Positions 18,092 through 27,028 of a DNA stretch of 64,000 bases are shown piece after piece (position 1 is the stretch's first letter; the number at the start of each line of letters is the position of its first letter). The position numbers and the translations under genes are program-made. The notes beneath the pieces were generated by a model, which saw only the letters and a program-made list of their open reading frames with translations, was not told the origin of the DNA and made no database searches. Location: the NCBI GenBank assembly GCA_026705925.1, contig JAPOZT010000017.1:97866-161865 (forward strand), in the 5' to 3' direction. This DNA comes from Gemmatimonadota bacterium (lineage in GTDB: Bacteria; JAAXHH01).

Positions 18092-19177
18092 TTATTCCGA
18101 GCCGTTCATGTACTCGTTCATCAGCGAATGGAAGTGGTGCACGCCGTTCTCCCGCTTGACGGAGAACCGGCCCTGGTTGTAGGACGCGGACTGCAGCCCG
18201 CGCTGCACGTGCTCGCAGATGAAGATGTCCTCTTCCTGAATCTCGTCGCCGAAGTCCACCAGGTTGTCCACGTCCTGTTCCATGTCGGGCGACAGGTACC
18301 ATTCGAAGATGGTCAGGCAGCGGTCGTGGCCCAGGGGCACGATCAGGTTGGTCTGCATCTGGCCCAGGTAGATGTTGAGCATGAGCGTGGGGAAGACCCA
18401 ATAGTACTGCGTGTCGCCCTGGTCCTGCTCTGTCGGCAGGTAGCGGCGCGGTCCCTTGTACCCCTTCTTCTCCGGGCCGAAGATCGGGGCGTGCTGGATG
18501 GAGTAGTAGCGGAAGGGCTCCACGCGGTAGGCGTCGTAGTCGATCTCGCGGTACAGACCCGGATGCACGACCGGCAGGTGATAGCCTTCCAGGTAGTTGT
18601 CCACGTACACTTTCCAGTTGCAGTTCATCTCGTAGTCGCGGCGCTTGGCCCATTTCATCTCGCCGATATTGTGGGCGGCGGCCCGTTTTCCGATGTCGCC
18701 CAGGAAGGCCTCCAGGGGCGGCGCGTTCGGGTCCAGGTTGACGAAAAGCAGGGGCCCCCACTGGCCGACGCGCACCGGTCTGAGCGCCATGGCGCAGCGG
18801 TCCAGGGCCTGCACCTCCTCGAACTCCGGCGCGTGGCGCAGCGAGCCGTCCAGGTTGTAGGTCCACCCGTGGTAGTAGCAGACGAAAGTCCGCCGGTTGC
18901 CCTGCTCCAGGGCCACAGGGCCGGCCCGGTGCCTGCACACGTTGAAGAACGCGCGGACCTTGTCGTCAGCGCCGCGGGCGATGACCACCGGCTCTCCCGC
19001 CACGTCCACCGTGAAGTAGTCCCCGACGTCGGCCACCTGGTCCGCCCGTCCCACGAGCTGCCAGGTCCTGCTGAATATGTCTTTGTATTCCCGCTGCAGG
19101 AACGCCGGATCGGTATACCAGGAAGACGGAATCGTCCAGGCGGTCTCGATATTATTGTCGAAGGGGTGGTCTTTCAT
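18092..19177 (-). CDS. Rieske [2Fe-2S] oxygenase alpha subunit (choline monooxygenase/ring-hydroxylating-like)
   Basis: CRHRAGPVALEQGNRRTFVCYYHGWTYNLDGSL Rieske CxH...CxxH; mononuclear Fe region NYLEGYHLPVVHPGL. Confidence 0.9.
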   Translation of the reverse strand: MKDHPFDNNIETAWTIPSSWYTDPAFLQREYKDIFSRTWQLVGRADQVADVGDYFTVDVAGEPVVIARGADDKVRAFFNVCRHRAGPVALEQGNRRTFVCYYHGWTYNLDGSLRHAPEFEEVQALDRCAMALRPVRVGQWGPLLFVNLDPNAPPLEAFLGDIGKRAAAHNIGEMKWAKRRDYEMNCNWKVYVDNYLEGYHLPVVHPGLYREIDYDAYRVEPFRYYSIQHAPIFGPEKKGYKGPRRYLPTEQDQGDTQYYWVFPTLMLNIYLGQMQTNLIVPLGHDRCLTIFEWYLSPDMEQDVDNLVDFGDEIQEEDIFICEHVQRGLQSASYNQGRFSVKRENGVHHFHSLMNEYMNGSE

Positions 19178-19267
19178 GGGGTTGTGCTCCTCGCCGGGTA
19201 CCGGGCGGTTCCCTTGGACCTCGGCCTGCGTGCCCGGCCAGTGATTCCTGGCTACAGCGATTTCTGG

Positions 19268-22144
19268 CTACAGTGCATCCGGGTCCGCGGCCTCCGGCAC
19301 CTCGGCCGAGGCCGGCACCCGGGCGGCCGGTTGTGCCTCGGGGTCCAGCACTTCCGGAATGGGAAGGCCCCGGTCGGAAAGCTGCATTTCGATGCCGGCA
19401 TGGTCGCCCACGAGCAGGTAGCCCGCGCGCCGGGCATCGAGGTACCTGCGGGCGGTGGACCGCACCTCCTCCAGGCTGACGGACCGCAGGTTCTCCACCG
19501 CGTCCCGCATGTCGGTCATGGGCCTTTCCGAACTCCACAGCGCGCCGATGCTGCCCGCGATGCGTCTCAGGGATTCGAACCGCTGCGCGTAACCGCGGAT
19601 CCGGCCGGTGCGCGCCTCCTCGAGTTCCTCTTCGCGCACCGGCCGGTCACCGCCCAGTCCGGCCATTTCGGCCATCAGTTCCTGCACGACCTCGCCGGTC
19701 TTGTCCGCCTGGATCGACGTCTGCACCTTCCAGTACCCGGAGACGCCGAGCAGGCCCAGCGAAGTGGATACGCCGTAGGTATAGCCCTTTTCTTCCCGCA
19801 GGTTCTGGTTGAGGCGGGACTGGAATCCGCCGCCCCAGATCGCGTCCACGAGCCGGAGGGCGTGGTAGTCGGGCGTATCGCGGTTCGGTGCCTCGATGAA
19901 CTGGCAGACCACGGTCTGCGGCGCGCCGGGTCGGTCCACCAGGTAAATACGGTTCGATTTCCGGTCCGGGGAGGGCTCCGGCACCTCCTTCGCGGGCCGG
20001 ACGTCAACGCTCCACGAGCCGAAACGCTGGTCCGCCAACTTCATCGCCTGGTCGCGGGTAATGTCGCCCACGAACACCAGGGCGGACTGGTCCGGCCGCC
20101 AGTTCTCCTCGAATGCCCGGGCGATCTCGTACCGCGACATTTCGGCGACGGAAGACGCGTAGCCCTGCACCGGTCGGCCATAGGGATGATCCTCGCCGAA
20201 CACCAGCCCGGGGCACAACCGCTGGGCGAGAGACTGGGGATGGGAAGCCTGTTGCTTGAGGTGGTCCAGGTGGCGGTGGCGTTCCCGCTCCAGCTCCTCT
20301 TCGGGAAACAGGGGATTGCGCGCGACGTCGGCGAAAAGAGACATGGCCGCGGAGAGCTTGTCGGTCAGCACGTCCAGTCCGATCCGGGCTGATTCGAGAT
20401 ACATGGACTTGCCGATGACCGTGCCCAGCCGGCTCAGGGCCTCGTCGAGGTCCAGCGCGCCGTAGCCGCGTGTGCCCTTGTCCATGGTCTGCAACATGAG
20501 CTGGGCCATCCCGCAACGGTCGGGCGGATCGTGCACGCCGCCGGACTTCACGTTCAGCGAAACGGCGACCTTCGGCAGGTCGTGGTGCTCGACGACCAGC
20601 ACCTCCAGGCCGTTGTCCAGCCGGTCCTCGTGCACCTCCGGCGTCTGAAAAGGCGTGTCCGACCCTAGCGCCGGGACCACGGACCGGTCGAGGACGCCAT
20701 CCGAGTTCGGCTGTGCCGGCCCGTCCCCCGACGCCTGCGCGGACGCCGATCCATCGCCGGCCGCCTGCTCCGCGGTCGTGCCTGCCGTCTCTGTGGACGC
20801 CGCATCCGCCGCCTGCGCCGCCGCACCCACCCCGACCGTCGCCTTCGGCAGCGTATCGGGGAAGTACCGGAGCGTCAGGCCGTCGCGGGAAACCAGCCAC
20901 CGTTTGACCGCTTCGGCGATCTTCGATCCGGTGAGGTTCCGGAACCGGTCGTGCTCGACGTGGAAGTACCCCGGGTCGTTTTTGTAGGTATTCGATTCGT
21001 TCAACCGGTCGGCCTTGCCGCCGAAACCGCCGATACGCTCCAGGCTGGAGACGTACTGGTACTCCCACACCGTGCGGGCGCGTTCCACTTCGTCCCGGGT
21101 CGGGCCGCCGGACGCCAGTCTCGCGATCTGGCCGTTCACCAGGTCTTCGACCTCCCGGACGTCGCAGCCCGGCCGGATGGTCGCGATGACGCCGAAGAGG
21201 CCGGCGATCTCCCTGGCGAAGTTGAAGACGCTGACCTCGGTGCACAGTCTCCGGTCGTAGACCAGCAGCTTTTCGAGGCGGGAGGACAGGCCGTCGCCCA
21301 GCACGGCCGCGGCCGCGTCGAGGGCCGTTTCCTCGGGTTCGAACCGTTGCGGCGCCGGCCAGATCATGTGGACCCGGGCCTGGGGCACGCGGTCGGTGAC
21401 CTCCACGATCTTTCCCTCGGCCAGGGCGGGCACCCAGCGGCGCTGGCGCTCGAGGAGCGGACCCGGTTCAAGCCCGCCGTAGTAGTGGGTTACGCGGTCC
21501 CGGGCAAAGGCCTTGTCGAAATCGCCGGCGATGACCAGCGACAGGTTGTTCGGCGTGTAGTAGGTCCGGAAGAACTCGGCCACCTCGTCCACCCCGGCCG
21601 CTTCCAGGTCCTCGTGCCGGCCGATGACGGGCCAGGAATAGGGATGGCCGGCGGGGTAGAGGTGCTCGTTGACCAGCTCGTACCAGCGGCCGTAGGGCTG
21701 GTTCTCCGTAGTCTGCCGGCGTTCGTTGCGGACGACCTCGCGCTGGTTCTCGAAGTTCTCCCGCGTGAGCGCGTCCGCCAGCGTGGCGACGCGGTCCGAT
21801 TCCAGCCAGAGCACGTATTCGAGGTTGCCCGAGGGCACGGTGGCGAAGTAGTTGGTGCGGTCGTTGCTCGTGGTGCCGTTTACGCCGCCTTCCCGCAGGT
21901 TGCCGCCCGCCTGTTCGATGTATTTGAAATACCCATCCGGCGCGTGCTGCGACCCCTCGAACATCAGGTGTTCGAAGAGGTGTGCGAACCCGGTCCGGCC
22001 GGGCCGTTCCACCTTGGAGCCCACGTGGAACCAGTGGTTGACGTGCACAACGGGCAGCTTGCGGTCCACGTGCAGGATGACCTGCAACCCGTTGGGCAGG
22101 ATAAACTTCTCGAAGGATACCCGAGGAAGATCCGAATGGGCCAT
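19268..22144 (-). CDS. M16-family zinc metallopeptidase, two M16 halves in one chain
   Basis: HLFEH (HxxEH) in N-terminal half; second half lacks it; Ala/Ser/Gly/Gln-rich linker between. Confidence 0.92.
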   Translation of the reverse strand: MAHSDLPRVSFEKFILPNGLQVILHVDRKLPVVHVNHWFHVGSKVERPGRTGFAHLFEHLMFEGSQHAPDGYFKYIEQAGGNLREGGVNGTTSNDRTNYFATVPSGNLEYVLWLESDRVATLADALTRENFENQREVVRNERRQTTENQPYGRWYELVNEHLYPAGHPYSWPVIGRHEDLEAAGVDEVAEFFRTYYTPNNLSLVIAGDFDKAFARDRVTHYYGGLEPGPLLERQRRWVPALAEGKIVEVTDRVPQARVHMIWPAPQRFEPEETALDAAAAVLGDGLSSRLEKLLVYDRRLCTEVSVFNFAREIAGLFGVIATIRPGCDVREVEDLVNGQIARLASGGPTRDEVERARTVWEYQYVSSLERIGGFGGKADRLNESNTYKNDPGYFHVEHDRFRNLTGSKIAEAVKRWLVSRDGLTLRYFPDTLPKATVGVGAAAQAADAASTETAGTTAEQAAGDGSASAQASGDGPAQPNSDGVLDRSVVPALGSDTPFQTPEVHEDRLDNGLEVLVVEHHDLPKVAVSLNVKSGGVHDPPDRCGMAQLMLQTMDKGTRGYGALDLDEALSRLGTVIGKSMYLESARIGLDVLTDKLSAAMSLFADVARNPLFPEEELERERHRHLDHLKQQASHPQSLAQRLCPGLVFGEDHPYGRPVQGYASSVAEMSRYEIARAFEENWRPDQSALVFVGDITRDQAMKLADQRFGSWSVDVRPAKEVPEPSPDRKSNRIYLVDRPGAPQTVVCQFIEAPNRDTPDYHALRLVDAIWGGGFQSRLNQNLREEKGYTYGVSTSLGLLGVSGYWKVQTSIQADKTGEVVQELMAEMAGLGGDRPVREEELEEARTGRIRGYAQRFESLRRIAGSIGALWSSERPMTDMRDAVENLRSVSLEEVRSTARRYLDARRAGYLLVGDHAGIEMQLSDRGLPIPEVLDPEAQPAARVPASAEVPEAADPDAL

Positions 22145-22201
22145 AACTCATCCCGGTAAAGGGAACGCAAGGTAAGATTGACGAAGAACATGTGTGCGGA
22201 G

Positions 22202-23266
22202 TTACACGCGCTCGAGAACACCGGATTTCGCCGACCGGTAGGCGGCGTCCAGGATCATGACCGAACGCATGGCCGCGTCACCGGGCGTATAGTTTTCCAC
22301 GTCCCGTCCGAGCACCAAGTCGGCGAAATTCTCCGGTGGTCCCTCGCAGCTGTAGGCGCCCGCGTCGGGTGCCACGTCGTGGACCTGGTCCCGCCCGTCG
22401 TGCCGGTGGATCGCGAGACGGGCGCGTTCGACATCGAGCAGCAGCATGCCTTCCGAGCCGAAGATCCGGATGTCGAGCTGGAACATCTGCCCCTCAGGGA
22501 TGTCTCCCGACCCCGACAGCGCCCCGATCACGCCGTCCTCGAAGCGCACCGTCACGGCATCGTACATCTCCACCCTGGAATTCGCCTCGGTCATCATGGC
22601 GAAGACTTCGCGGGGCATCAGGCCCGTGAGCCAGGACATGAGGCCCAGGCTGTGGGACATCTGCGCGTGCCCGTAGCCGCCGTCGGCCACCACGGGGTCG
22701 GCCCAGGTGGCCGGATCGGGCGCGAAGAGGCCCCCGCCATTGGCCTCGTGGTCGAAGTCCAGCCCCTGGAGCAGGCCCCGGATGGGCGAGGCCATGTGGC
22801 AGAGGACGGACTCGATAGTCCCGACGACCCCGGCGTCGAGCTGCCGCTTGGCCTCCTGGATGTACGGCTTGTGGTGCCAACCGTAGGGAACGAGCAGGTG
22901 AAGCCCCTTCTCGTCCGCCAGCCGGACCAGTTCCCGGGCGTCGGCGCTCTTCGTGCACATGGGCTTTTCGACCATGACGTGCAACCCGCGCTCAAGGGCC
23001 GCGGCGGCATGCTCGAAGTGCAGCGTATGGGGGCTGGACACCACCACGCCGTCGAGCTCGACCTCGTCAAGCATCCGGCGGTAGTCTTCTGTCCCGCAGG
23101 GCACGTCGAAGGCCTCCTGCACCTGGCGCAATTCGTCTTGCCCGAGCCGGCAGACGGCCGACAGTTCCACGTCCCCGGCCTCGTCCGCCCGTTTCTTGAG
23201 CACCGGCAGGTGATTGGCCGTCGCCCACCACCCCGTGCCGATGAATCCAATGCGTGCCTTTTCCAT
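22202..23266 (-). CDS. Gfo/Idh/MocA family oxidoreductase
   Basis: ARIGFIGTGWWATANHLPVL...VVVSSPHTLHFEHAAAALERGLHVMVEKPM. Confidence 0.92.
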   Translation of the reverse strand: MEKARIGFIGTGWWATANHLPVLKKRADEAGDVELSAVCRLGQDELRQVQEAFDVPCGTEDYRRMLDEVELDGVVVSSPHTLHFEHAAAALERGLHVMVEKPMCTKSADARELVRLADEKGLHLLVPYGWHHKPYIQEAKRQLDAGVVGTIESVLCHMASPIRGLLQGLDFDHEANGGGLFAPDPATWADPVVADGGYGHAQMSHSLGLMSWLTGLMPREVFAMMTEANSRVEMYDAVTVRFEDGVIGALSGSGDIPEGQMFQLDIRIFGSEGMLLLDVERARLAIHRHDGRDQVHDVAPDAGAYSCEGPPENFADLVLGRDVENYTPGDAAMRSVMILDAAYRSAKSGVLERV

Positions 23267-23338
23267 GATAGGTCCCTGTTGTTTTCGAAAGGATCCCGTT
23301 GTTTTCAGAACGTGCCGTGACTCCAGGAACGCGCGTCT

Positions 23339-23968
23339 TTAAGAACGCGTACCGCGAAACACGCCGGCCGTCGTGGCGTCCACGATCCAGACTTCATTCT
23401 GCCAGAGCGTGAACCCGTGCGGTTCCGGTCCCTCCACGTCCAGCCGGTCCAGCTGCTCGCCCGTATTGGGATCGTACAGGAACAGGGCGCGATGATTGGT
23501 CTCCACGCACCAGAGCCTGCCGTTATCCCACGCGATGCCGTGGGGCCGGTCGCCCGGCGCGGGGAAGGACTGCAGCACAGTCCATTCGTCGGGGTCCATG
23601 CGGTAGACGGTGGCGTCCGGGGGCGACGACATCCACAATTCACCGTCCCGCCATTCCAGGCCGTGGGCGCCGGTTTTCTTCGCGCCCGGTGTGGGGTAGC
23701 GCTCCAGCGTCTTTCCCGATGCGGGATCGATCTTCAGGGTCTCGCAACTGTAGGTGGACGACACCCAGAGATGGATGCCGCTGTGGGTGATCCCGCTGCC
23801 CCGGTCGGAGTCGCTGTCGAAGATCCGCAGTATCGCGCCGTCCCGGTAATCGTGCAGGCTGATCCGGTTGTCACCCTGATCCAGTATCCAGAGGCCCTCG
23901 GTCGTGGCCTGCAGCCCGTTGGGATGGGGGCCGGGCGCGTCGAAGACGTGGCTGAGCGTAAGTTTCAT
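23339..23968 (-). CDS. NHL/SMP-30-like beta-propeller protein
   Basis: Repeated GLWILDQGDNRISLHDYRDG, GIHLWVSSTYSCETLKIDPASG, GRLWCVETNHRALFLYDPNTGEQL blades. Confidence 0.65.
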   Translation of the reverse strand: MKLTLSHVFDAPGPHPNGLQATTEGLWILDQGDNRISLHDYRDGAILRIFDSDSDRGSGITHSGIHLWVSSTYSCETLKIDPASGKTLERYPTPGAKKTGAHGLEWRDGELWMSSPPDATVYRMDPDEWTVLQSFPAPGDRPHGIAWDNGRLWCVETNHRALFLYDPNTGEQLDRLDVEGPEPHGFTLWQNEVWIVDATTAGVFRGTRS

Positions 23969-24189
23969 TCTACAGCCTTCCCTTGATCTGGCACTGCTGT
24001 ACAGGGAAACCGGGGCGGAACGCTATCCCAAAAAATGCACCTGCGCCACCGGGCTGTCAAGGCACAAAGGCGGCGTCGAAGGCGGCGGCGGAATTGGTTG
24101 TCCCGTTCGCCCATTGGGTGTCGACGTGCGCGCCTATCGGGCGGCGACGTGTGCGCCAGTCGGGCGGCGTCGGCGGCATGAAAAAAGTA

Positions 24190-24227
24190 TTGACGCGCAG
24201 ACGTCATTACAATATTTTTAGAAATAT
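24190..24227 (+). promoter_or_regulatory. arsR promoter/operator
   Basis: TTGACG (24190-24195) - N17 - TATTTT (24213-24218); perfect palindrome ATATTT-TTAG-AAATAT (24212-24227) overlapping the ATG at 24226. Confidence 0.6.
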
Positions 24228-24540
24228 GGAAATGATTAACGCGGAATTCGCTCCCTCCTCTCTCGAGGCCGAACAGAAACACGCCGAAGCGTTCAAGGCG
24301 CTGAGCCACAGAACACGGCTGGCGATCTTTTACCACCTTGTCCGCCGGGGCGTAGAGGGCGATACCGTCGGTAATCTGCAGGAAGCGCTCGGCGTACCCT
24401 GGGCGACCCTGTCCCACCACCTGGACGTCCTGCGCCGCGCCGATCTGCTGGCGTCCCGGCGCGAAGAACGGTATATCTACTACCGCGTGCGGCCCGAACA
24501 GGTTAGCGACCTGGTACGCCTGCTTACCGCCTGCTGTTGA
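24226..24540 (+). CDS. arsR: ArsR-family metalloregulator with C-terminal vicinal Cys pair
   Basis: EAFKALSHRTRLAIFYHLVRRG...LQEALGVPWATLSHHLDVLRRADLLASRREERYIYYRVRPEQ...LLTACC. Confidence 0.88.
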   Translation: MEMINAEFAPSSLEAEQKHAEAFKALSHRTRLAIFYHLVRRGVEGDTVGNLQEALGVPWATLSHHLDVLRRADLLASRREERYIYYRVRPEQVSDLVRLLTACC

Positions 24541-24618
24541 ATCTCCAGTCGTTGAACAAGGAACCGGTTTACCTGGAAGGATGCTGTCGCAGTACCGATA
24601 CCCATTAAGGAGGAAGAC

Positions 24619-25101
24619 ATGTCAGACTATCCCAAGATCCACCTGTCCTTTCCCGTACGCGACCTGGACCGGAGTGTCGAATTCTACAAGAAGTTCTTCG
24701 GCGAAGATCCCGTGAAGACCCATCCCGGTTACGTCAAGTTCCTGCCCTCCGTCGCCCCCCTGAACCTGGCCCTGTACGCGGATGGGAAGGCGAAGGGGGA
24801 CGGGGCGAACCATTTCGGCATCGAGGTCCAGGACCACGAATCGGTCCTGCGGCATCTGCTGCGGATCAGGACATCCGGACTGGAAACCCGGGAGGAGATG
24901 GACTGCGATTGCTGCTTCGCCAACCAGGACAAGTTCTGGGTGGAGGACCCGGACGGCCGCGAATGGGAGATCTACGTGCTGAACCGGGACCTGGATGAAC
25001 CCGGCGGGCGGGATGAAGAAGACTGCTGCGCGGAACTTAAGTCCGGCGACACTGCCGAACAGGCGCGTTCGTCCGATGCGGCAGCGTGCTGCGGCGGTTA
25101 G
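24619..25101 (+). CDS. arsI: ArsI/CadI-type glyoxalase-fold protein (candidate C-As lyase)
   Basis: PKIHLSFPVRDLDRSVEFYKKFFGEDPVKTHPGYVKF...NHFGIEVQD...DCDCCFANQDKFWVEDPDGREWEIYVL; further CC pairs at the C-terminus. Confidence 0.8.
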   Translation: MSDYPKIHLSFPVRDLDRSVEFYKKFFGEDPVKTHPGYVKFLPSVAPLNLALYADGKAKGDGANHFGIEVQDHESVLRHLLRIRTSGLETREEMDCDCCFANQDKFWVEDPDGREWEIYVLNRDLDEPGGRDEEDCCAELKSGDTAEQARSSDAAACCGG

Positions 25102-25168
25102 CAAAGATCCGGCGGCCGCGGACAGCGTGCCAGACCGGTTACCAGTTGTTACCGAACGGGAGCAGACC

Positions 25169-26287
25169 ATGAAACCGGACACGCTGCTGGTCCACGCGGG
25201 GGGAGGATTGGAACCCGGTTCGGGGGCCATCGCGCCTTCCATGCACCTCTCGACCACCTTCGAACACACGCCGGAGGGCGAGGCGACGCACGACCACGTC
25301 TACATCCGGATGGGCAACCCGACCCAGGACCGGCTGGAAGAAGCCCTGTCGGTCATCGAGGACGGTGCGGAATCGCTTGTTTACGCGTCGGGCATGGCGG
25401 CGGTTACGGGCTGCGTGCAGACGCTCGAGCCGGGCGCCCACGTGCTGATGCACCGGGACGTGTACAGCGTCACCCGCGCGGTCGGCAAGGAGCTCCTGCC
25501 GAACTGGAACATCGAGGTGAGCGACGTGGACATGACCGACCTGGAAGCGGTCGGGCGCGCGTTGCGGCCCCATACGGCGCTGCTCTGGGCGGAGACCCCG
25601 TCGAATCCCGCCATGGACGTCATCGACATCGGTGCGGTGGCCGGCATCGCCCACGCCGGCGGCGCCCTGCTGGCCGTGGACAACACCTTCGCCACGCCGG
25701 TGATGCAGCGGCCCCTGCAACACGGCGCCGACATCGTCATGCATTCCATGACCAAGTACCTGGGCGGCCACAGCGACGTGCAGGGCGGCGCGCTCGTGTT
25801 CCGTGAAGGCGGAGACCGGGTCGAACGCGCGCGGCGCGTGCGCACGATCACCGGCGGCGTGCTCTCGCCCTTCAACGCCTGGCTGGTCCTGCGGGGATTG
25901 CGGTCACTGGGCTGCCGCATGGCGCGTCACGTGGCCAACGCGGAGGCTATTGCCGCGGCGATGACCGGTCATCCGGGGATCGAGGGCGTCGATTATCCCG
26001 GTCTGCCCGATCACCCGGGGCACGCCGTCGCGACGCGGCAGATGGATGGGTACGGCGGCATGCTGTCCCTGCGGGTCAGGGGCACGCGGGAGGACGCGCT
26101 GCGGGTCGCAAGCAAGGTCAGGCTGATTCGGAACGCCACGAGCCTGGGCGGGGTGGAAAGCCTGATCGAGCACCGGCAGTCTATTGAGGGACCCGGCTCG
26201 GTAACGGCGCCCAACCTGCTCCGGCTGTCCCCCGGACTGGAAGCGGCCGAGGACCTGATCGGCGACCTGGCGCAGGCGCTGGAGTGA
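25169..26287 (+). CDS. Cys/Met metabolism PLP enzyme (cystathionine gamma-synthase/lyase-like)
   Basis: HLSTTFEH...YIRMGNPTQDRLEEALSVIEDGAESLVYASGMAA...VDNTFATPVMQRPLQHGADIVMHSMTKYLGGHSDVQGG. Confidence 0.9.
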   Translation: MKPDTLLVHAGGGLEPGSGAIAPSMHLSTTFEHTPEGEATHDHVYIRMGNPTQDRLEEALSVIEDGAESLVYASGMAAVTGCVQTLEPGAHVLMHRDVYSVTRAVGKELLPNWNIEVSDVDMTDLEAVGRALRPHTALLWAETPSNPAMDVIDIGAVAGIAHAGGALLAVDNTFATPVMQRPLQHGADIVMHSMTKYLGGHSDVQGGALVFREGGDRVERARRVRTITGGVLSPFNAWLVLRGLRSLGCRMARHVANAEAIAAAMTGHPGIEGVDYPGLPDHPGHAVATRQMDGYGGMLSLRVRGTREDALRVASKVRLIRNATSLGGVESLIEHRQSIEGPGSVTAPNLLRLSPGLEAAEDLIGDLAQALE

Positions 26288-26336
26288 AACCGGCGGGTTG
26301 CACTGTATGAGCCCGGGTCGATGGGGCGCGCGGAGT

Positions 26337-26669
26337 TTATGCTGCGGGCCAGCAGGTTCCGCAGGGGGCGTATTCTTCCTCCGCCTTGTCGACGGCTATG
26401 GCCCTGGCATTGCCGTTCAGGAAACGGCAGTCGGACCGGTGGTACTTCGAGCCCCCATCGGTGACGTAAACGATCGACACGTCGAGATCCGTATCGGATT
26501 TCGAGGGCCAAAATCGGTTGTTGACGGTCAGTTCGATACCCTTTTCGAGCAACTCTTCCGCCATTGCCCGGATCAGCCTGCGCCTGTGCCACGTGAGGGC
26601 GGTGAGCGCCGCCGTTGCGGCCACGGCAATAATCAGTCTTAACATGGTTTCCTTATCCTTTTTATTCAA
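26337..26669 (-). CDS. Membrane-anchored protein with Cys-rich KYHRxxCxxL...PCxxC domain
   Basis: LIIAVAATAALTALTW then VYVTDGGSKYHRSDCRFLNGNARAIAVDKAEEEYAPCGTCWP. Confidence 0.6.
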   Translation of the reverse strand: MNKKDKETMLRLIIAVAATAALTALTWHRRRLIRAMAEELLEKGIELTVNNRFWPSKSDTDLDVSIVYVTDGGSKYHRSDCRFLNGNARAIAVDKAEEEYAPCGTCWPAA

Positions 26670-26905
26670 GGTCGGCTTTATTCAAGGTCGGCGGCTTTTT
26701 GCACGGCACGGTCGCCGAAACGCGTCGCCAACGTCGGGAATACCCCTGAATGCCCGTTGATGGCGACGGGTTTCGTATGATGGTTCAATATAACGATTTC
26801 GACCTCGAAAAACAAGCGTGAGCACGCCGGTCAGACGGAATTTCACCGTTTCAGAAGCCTTGACATCGCACGATTCGAAGCCTTGACTACGTGCTGTCCG
26901 GGGGC

Positions 26906-26934
26906 TTGACAGCGCGCGGTCCGGACGATATTAT
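26906..26934 (+). promoter_or_regulatory. Sigma70-like promoter
   Basis: TTGACA - N17 - TATTAT, upstream of the Gfo/Idh gene at 27029. Confidence 0.65.
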
Positions 26935-27028
26935 AAGTCGTTTAAAAAGTCGTTCCGATTGACCCGCTCAGGTACGCATTACGGCGTTTTATTCATTCAA
27001 ACTAACGACAAGACAAACTGGAGCAGAC

